From NCBI GenBank assembly GCA_033807695.1, contig CM066304.1, forward strand, positions 1,674,001-1,738,000: a DNA stretch of 64,000 nt, read 5' to 3'. The stretch comes from Daedaleopsis sinensis (lineage: Eukaryota; Basidiomycota; Agaricomycetes; Polyporales; Polyporaceae). Positions 58,958 to 64,000 of this stretch are shown here, one piece after another. The translations under genes were made by a program, and so were the position numbers. The stretch's first letter is position 1. Each line of letters starts with the position of its first letter. The notes below the pieces were generated by a model. That model was not told the DNA's origin, ran no database searches, and saw only the letters and a program-made list of their open reading frames with translations.

Positions 58958-60627
58958 ATGCCCGACCCCGCTCCCGCCCCGCCGGCTGTTCAGAATGCTT
59001 CTGCGAACATGATCCGCCTCAATATGGCCGTCCGGAACATTGAAGAGCTAACAGAGACGACCCGGAGTCAGCAAAACAAAATCGAAGAGATGAATACTGC
59101 AGGAGAAAAGCACCGGAACGAGATGATTGTCATTTTCAATGCCCTCAACATCAAGGCTGAGAAAGATGCAGCAGAGATCAAGGTTCTTAATGATCGTGTC
59201 GCGTTTCTAGAGACTCTCGTGGGTGTGGTTGAGGTGGAGAATGATCCGGATGAGGAAGATTCCGAGATACTTGCGCAGGACACGGACGGTCTCACGGACG
59301 AGGAGCGGGGGAAGCTGTGGGAGAGCGTTGTTGCCGTGAACTCTCAGGTCGTCAAGGTGAGTGGCTTACCAGTATTACAGTTCACCGTGCAGACTGCCCT
59401 TGTAGACCACCGTGAATAGAGTGCTCGCACATCTGATGGGCATCCGGGGGAAGACTCTCGTGCCGAGCAAGCTCCCTCCACACCCAAACTGGCCAGGCGA
59501 AGACGGAACGTTCCCTGTCGATCCTGCTACACAAGAGCCACTGCTACGATTTTACTGGGACAAGCCTGCAAGCTACGGGATCAATGAACAGGGCTTGAAA
59601 AAGGTGGCTGCGGCGGTGCGTACCCTAGGTCCAAGAATGGTGCCCCTCTCTACTGGCATTATCCCAAAGGTCATCGAGGCGCACCTTGAAGAGCGTGTAG
59701 CGAAGAAATTTCGCTATCTTCACCTCTCGTGGCTTGCCGATCTTAAGGAGGCTGAGGCTGGGGGCGACGAGGAGGTACAGGACCGGGGGGACATCTTTGG
59801 GAATGAGGGTGGTGGTGGCGGACAGGACGGCGAGGCTCAGAGTGGAGGGAGTGCGGCTCGGAAGAAGTCTGTTAAGGTGCAGTCAGCGTCTACCCACAAC
59901 TCGCGCGTTGGCAGCGTGAGTCAAAGTTTCGTACTGCTGTTACGTATCGCACTAACCCACGATTAGAAACTTTCAATCCGCAACCAAAAGCGGGCAACTC
60001 ACGACGAGTTTTCGAACCCGAAATACAACGCGGCTTTCACGTTTGCGGCAACATCTGAGGATGAGACCGACGACGAGGTCTCGTTGGGCATGCCCAAGGG
60101 ATACAAGACTTGCCCTCCGGACTGGCAGAGTGACCTGGTGAGTGGTCAAACACAATACTACTAGGTTATGCAGCGAGCTTACCGCCAGTGTCGTGCAGCT
60201 CGTAACCTGCCACAAAGAGGTTGACGAGAAGCTCAATCCGGGCCCTCTGAGGGGCAGCAAGCTCAATCCAAGGAAGCAAGGCGACACAAAGGTGAACGCT
60301 GTACCTCGCAAGGCCTTGAAAATCGAAAACGCCGTTCGGATTTGGATGGTCAAGCCCGACGTCCTTGCCGTCCATCCCGAATGGATCACCGGCGGCTTTG
60401 TCGTGGGGAACGGGCTGCTATGGGGAGACGACAAGGAGCCGGTTCTTCCGAAGGCTAGCAGGAAGCGGAAGGTACCAGAGGTGCAGCCAGTCGGAGCTGT
60501 GGCGACAAAAAAGCAGAAGCGGAAGGCAATCGATACCTCCGAGGTCGAGAAGCAGAAAAAGGAGCTAACGGTGGTGACGGGCGGTCAAGACGTGAGGGAG
60601 CTCATTGCCAAGATGTCGGGGCAGTAG
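58958..60627 (+). CDS. uncharacterised coiled-coil, basic-tailed protein, possible transposon partner protein
   Basis: Four exons close in frame (58958-59356, 59406-59915, 59967-60137, 60199-60627), giving 502 residues. Residues about 20-90 form a predicted coiled coil (IEELTETTRSQQNKIEEMN and following), then an acidic stretch NDPDEEDSEIL. The central part has PPHPNWPGEDGTFPVDP, LRFYWDKPASYGINEQGLK and EERVAKKFRYLHLSWLADL. A Gly/Asp linker and a basic C-terminus with nuclear-type signals (SRKRKVPEV, KKQKRKA) follow. It stops 20 bases from the stop codon of the convergent transposase gene. CACTA elements often encode a second DNA-binding protein; this role is inferred from position and basic, multimer-like layout only. 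Confidence 0.7.
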
Positions 60628-60647
60628 ATGGGTGCGCAGCTACTATT

Positions 60648-63600
60648 CTATTCATGTTCCGGGTCGTTGCCATGGAGCTCATTGACGGCCTGGTCCAGCC
60701 AGTCGTCATCAGGCTCAAGTCCAGTCTGTAAATGTGTCAAATTAGTTAGCATGAATTGTCACGGTCGAAATGCGTACTCGATCGAATGAATGGACCACCC
60801 AGAGTGGAGTACCAGGTCCCAGTAGCTTCGAATGGATGGGGACCATTGCAACTGCGCCTGCAAGCTGCTGCGTGGTGATCACCTCGGCTTCCCAGTAGCG
60901 ATCTCGGTAGACGAGATGAACTCCGAGCTGTGTCGAGCTGATGACGTGTAAGTATACAGGTAATAGCGAGCTCGAAGGACAGAGATAGAGATATGGTAGT
61001 GCTTGCTTACTATAGCGACCATGGCATAAGTGGTAGCTTATCGTCAGAGAGTAAGCGTTGCACGATTGAACATATTGTCGGAGCTTGACCGGGAACCGAT
61101 AGCTCGAAATGGTAGAGTAAACGACAGGGGACCTGGGCCTCCGGGAAATTGACTGTCGCAAATCTATCAGCGGTAGATCGGTTGTCAAGTAGCGACCCAA
61201 AGCGCAGGCCATTCTTATAGACAAAAGGGAGGCCGATTGCCGAGCGTGCTCCGAGGAAAGGCACTGTGTATGGTCGGAAAGTAAAGTCATTGACCAACTC
61301 AATCGCCGGCCACATTTGGCGGGCGAATGCGAGCAGCAGAGCGTAGATGTTCAGGTCGCTGCCCATAGTACCATTCAGCAGCCGGAGATCCGTGTAACGG
61401 GGTTCTTTGCCGCGCTGCTGCGGTATCATGATCGCTTCACCTGTTCCGAACTGTGTGAGAATACATGTAATAGTATCTGAGACTCCGACAACGCACCAGC
61501 AGTGAATCCAGCTAGCTGGGTGCGGAGAGTGCCCCGGCTGACCCCCTTTGCGCGCACGTATGATGACAGCAGATTACGCTCTTTGATATTTGCATTCGGG
61601 GGCAGGGATATCGCCTATTCAAATTGAACCGGAGAGTCAGTGAGACAAGAGGCGGGATAACATTACGTACCAGTTCATGAAGGCGATGCTTGCCTATCCA
61701 GTTCCTCATCATTGTGAGCTCCATCTCCCCACCGTCGTGTCCATTGAGTCCGACTTGTTCCTGATCTCCATTGCACCGTTCGAAGCCGTATAGCCACGTT
61801 GCATATGACGGACCGCACGACGGGAATACTGAAGGCCCGTAGTGCATGGCGAGATGGTGGTTGAATACGAGATGGACGCCCAAGCGGAGGAGCCCCTTGC
61901 AGTGGCGCTGTAGATAGTACTGCCCATCATCAACCTCCCGGAGCGAGATCTCACGTTGCGCGAGAATACGCTCCGCAACAGCTAAGTCCATACTGTACTG
62001 GTAGATGGCCCGCAAGTCTCGGTCGAATGTTGGTGGGGATTTTGCGTTGCCAGGAACTGCGGGAGGTGACGATCGGATCGTGTCGCTTGAATTCCGCCAG
62101 AGAAGATATAGGATAGTGGTCTTGATATTACACCACGTACGCCATTGATCTGCTTTCTGAAGAGAATGGTTTTCGCCCAGCTGCAGAGTTGTCAGCAGCA
62201 AGTTGCGTACTATGTAGTGAAGCAGCATCAGACTCAGATTGCGACGCACATTCTTAGGTAGGCGGCCTATGCCCGATGGCCACACGATGCTATTGATGTA
62301 CTTCTGGAACTTCCGCCAGCCAGAAGCGTCCAGAAGATATCCTTTGATAATAATATGATCAAACTCATGCGCAACAATCCCTAGCCGTATACGCATCAGG
62401 AGTCGGGACAAGTAGTTGATCGGAGCCAGTGTAGTACATACCGCTGTGAAAATTATGCATAAAGTCGACGGCACTAGTTGAGATTGGCATCCAGCCGGGG
62501 AGCTCGTTGAGGACGCCATGACGAGAGCCAGTCTCGTCAAGGATATCTTTGCGTGCACGCTTGGATGTGGCCGCTTTTGCGCGGAAGGCGTGCTTGAGCT
62601 GATCATAGTCGTCCCGGAGATGGAAGTCTACCATAATTGAGCGACTGTTGTTACGCAACAACCTCTAGATAGACAAAGATTGTATCGGTCGGGCAATTAC
62701 TTACTTGCGATGTCGTACCCTGTCTCACTATTGATGTCGGCGTGCTCGATGAAGCACATATTGCACGGGTGCTTCTTGTGTGCATGCCCCGCCATCATGA
62801 TGATCTTCCGCAGTGCTTGAATGTCGCTTACATGTAGCTCTATGCCCAGGTTCACCCGCGGAGGTCTCTCACGACCGTACATCATCATGACGACCCCTTT
62901 TGGGGTATAACATGAAGAATGTAACAATCAAGATACTCAAATAAGACATACCACGATAGAGAACGAGCAACTCGTTTTTGAGAGGCTCAAGAACATAATT
63001 CATCTGCTCGAGGCTGGGCTCCTTCGGCCCAGGTATAAGGGTAACCAGGTGTATGTTGTGCGGAAGGAACCGCACTTCGCGCCGGAGATTATTGAAGCTA
63101 AGGTAGACAGCACCGCTTGAATGTGGACGGTTGTCGGTAGCCCCATACCTGATCCGGTAAGCGGAGTGCGCACTCGGAATATGATCTATAAAATGTGGAG
63201 CGTACCAGTCTACGTTCAGACAACCACTCAGCCCAACATCGCATTCAGCCAGCTTGTGTTGCGAGCCGGGATAGAGCTCAATGTCGCAGACAGTTCCGTC
63301 AGGATTCACCACCCTCTTCGTCCCCATGGGATGCTGTGCGAATCGCGACCCGTCATGGATATCCCGCATCGGCAGATCCGGAGGTCGTGGAACCTGAGGA
63401 TTAGTGTACAACGTAGAGTCCACAAGGTTGTTCACGAAGTCAGGACGCAGGAGCATTCGCCGAAGACCAGAGATTATCGAGTAGTAGGGCTGAACCTTCG
63501 CAGGGATTCGTTTCTCTGTGCCGTCAGTGTCTTGAGGTTAATCATCACAGTCAGCGTCACTAGGGGAAGTTCGCTTGAACCGATAGACAATCCCAGTACA

Positions 63601-64000
63601 CCCCTTGCTAGTACATGCCGGCGAAGCGAGCGTCAGAATGACTTCAGGGTCGTAGTGCATGAAACAGACAGTGCAGACAGGGATTTGCGTGATGTACTCG
63701 TCGACTTGAAGACCCAGGCGACGAGCTGCAGTCCGGAGGGTTGTCGCAGGTCGAGGCACAGTAGGCAGAGATCCACAGAGTTCGACGACATCCAGCATGC
63801 TTCGAAGAACCTTCTCAGAAGCCTTGACGGTCCAGTGATCGAAGACGTTGCCTAGTACGCTGGTCAGATAGGCAAGGCGTATCGGATCGGCCTCGTTGAA
63901 GGCCGGCGCGAGATTGTGACTGTCGGTCTCTCCCAGCAGGCGCTGCCGTTCAGCGTCGTCCTCAGCAGCATGAGCCTTGTAAAGTGGATGATTGGATCCG
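60648..64000 (-). pseudogene. Tnp2/CACTA-type transposase, 5' end outside window, in-frame stop
   Basis: Cut-and-paste transposase of the Tnp2 group common in basidiomycetes. In order from the right edge: SMLDVVELCG, VCTVCFMHYDPE...CTSKGCTG (Cys pairs), RRMLLRPDFVNNL, MRDIHDGSRF, LNVDWYAPH, GAVYLSFNNLRREVRFL, LIPGPKEPSLEQMNYVLEPL, AGHAHKKHPCNMC, LRDDYDQLKHAFRAK, LNELPGWMPISTSAVDFMHNF, INSIVWPSGIGRLPKN, YGFERCNG and NGHDGGEMELTMMRNW, then the C-terminal domain ending WLDQAVNELHGNDPEHE. A TAA at 63538-63540 interrupts the frame between DADCDD and DTDGTEKRIPAK, and the intron near 62640-62700 does not join cleanly. So this copy is probably inactive, though no residue list of the catalytic triad was attempted. 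Confidence 0.85.

Larger units (their letters stand above)
58643..64000. mobile_element. putative CACTA (En/Spm, Tnp2-type) transposon, partial
   Basis: The right part encodes a Tnp2-type transposase on the minus strand. A plus-strand gene converges on it with only 20 bases between stop codons, a compact arrangement as expected within one element. A candidate left terminus begins CACTACGCACG at 58643, followed by a strongly GC-rich, alternating CG subterminal stretch (58700-58790). The other end lies beyond 64000, so the inverted repeat and 3-bp target duplication cannot be checked. The left border is therefore a guess. Confidence 0.55.

Noticed and set aside
63121..63855. 244-codon plus-strand frame near the right edge
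   Set aside because: Antisense shadow of the conserved transposase frame.

Overview
The window looks like a filamentous basidiomycete, probably a wood-decaying agaricomycete (Polyporales-like); this is an inference from content. Genes carry many 50-70 nt GT-AG introns, very small exons occur, and the gene set includes a copper radical oxidase, a CYP63-like P450, an RTA1-like protein, a type I sesquiterpene synthase and a GH5 glucanase. Every multi-exon model below was assembled by eye from splice signals and family motifs. Where exon coordinates are given, the reading frame closes exactly.

Layout. 1-1390 (-) tRNA pseudouridine synthase PUS1, running off the left edge; 2161-4339 (+) methylenetetrahydrofolate reductase; 5290-8163 a LINE endonuclease fragment abutting a truncated Ty1/copia polyprotein; 9741-10314 (-) a secreted Thr-rich repeat protein; 11264-11783 palindromes including a perfect 78-bp hairpin; 12176-14374 (-) a large disordered protein; 14725-15439 (+) a SUZ-domain protein; 15845-19047 (-) an RTA1-like membrane protein whose first intron holds a 1747-bp transposon; 19669-22098 (-) a GPI-type glyoxal oxidase-like copper radical oxidase; 23233-24979 a second copy of the same transposon; 26443-27436 (-) BTB-like protein; 28291-29361 (-) SDR oxidoreductase; 30248-31155 (-) glutathione S-transferase; 31757-32420 (-) a frameshifted MDR reductase relic; 32464-33523 (-) F-box-like protein; 34142-36786 (+) cytochrome P450; 37570-38146 (+) a second secreted Thr-rich protein; 38516-41564 (-) GH5 glucanase with a hairpin-filled 888-nt intron; 45020-46425 (+) alpha/beta hydrolase; 47624-49708 (+) a tandem pair of secreted Cys-rich proteins; 50276-51609 (-) sesquiterpene synthase with an apparent frameshift; 52251-52376 (+) U6 snRNA; 52856-55011 (-) DGAT2; 55407-58239 (-) CDC48; 58643(?)-64000 a CACTA/Tnp2-type transposon with a convergent partner gene, running off the right edge.

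The genes are a mixture of housekeeping (PUS1, MTHFR, CDC48, U6, DGAT2) and wall/secretome/secondary-metabolism genes; no single gene cluster is evident. The strongest unusual signal is mobile DNA: two same-length copies of a MULE-like element with 220-bp terminal inverted repeats and clean 9-bp target duplications, one sitting in an intron of an otherwise intact gene, and a second gene (GH5) whose intron is swollen by foldback sequence.
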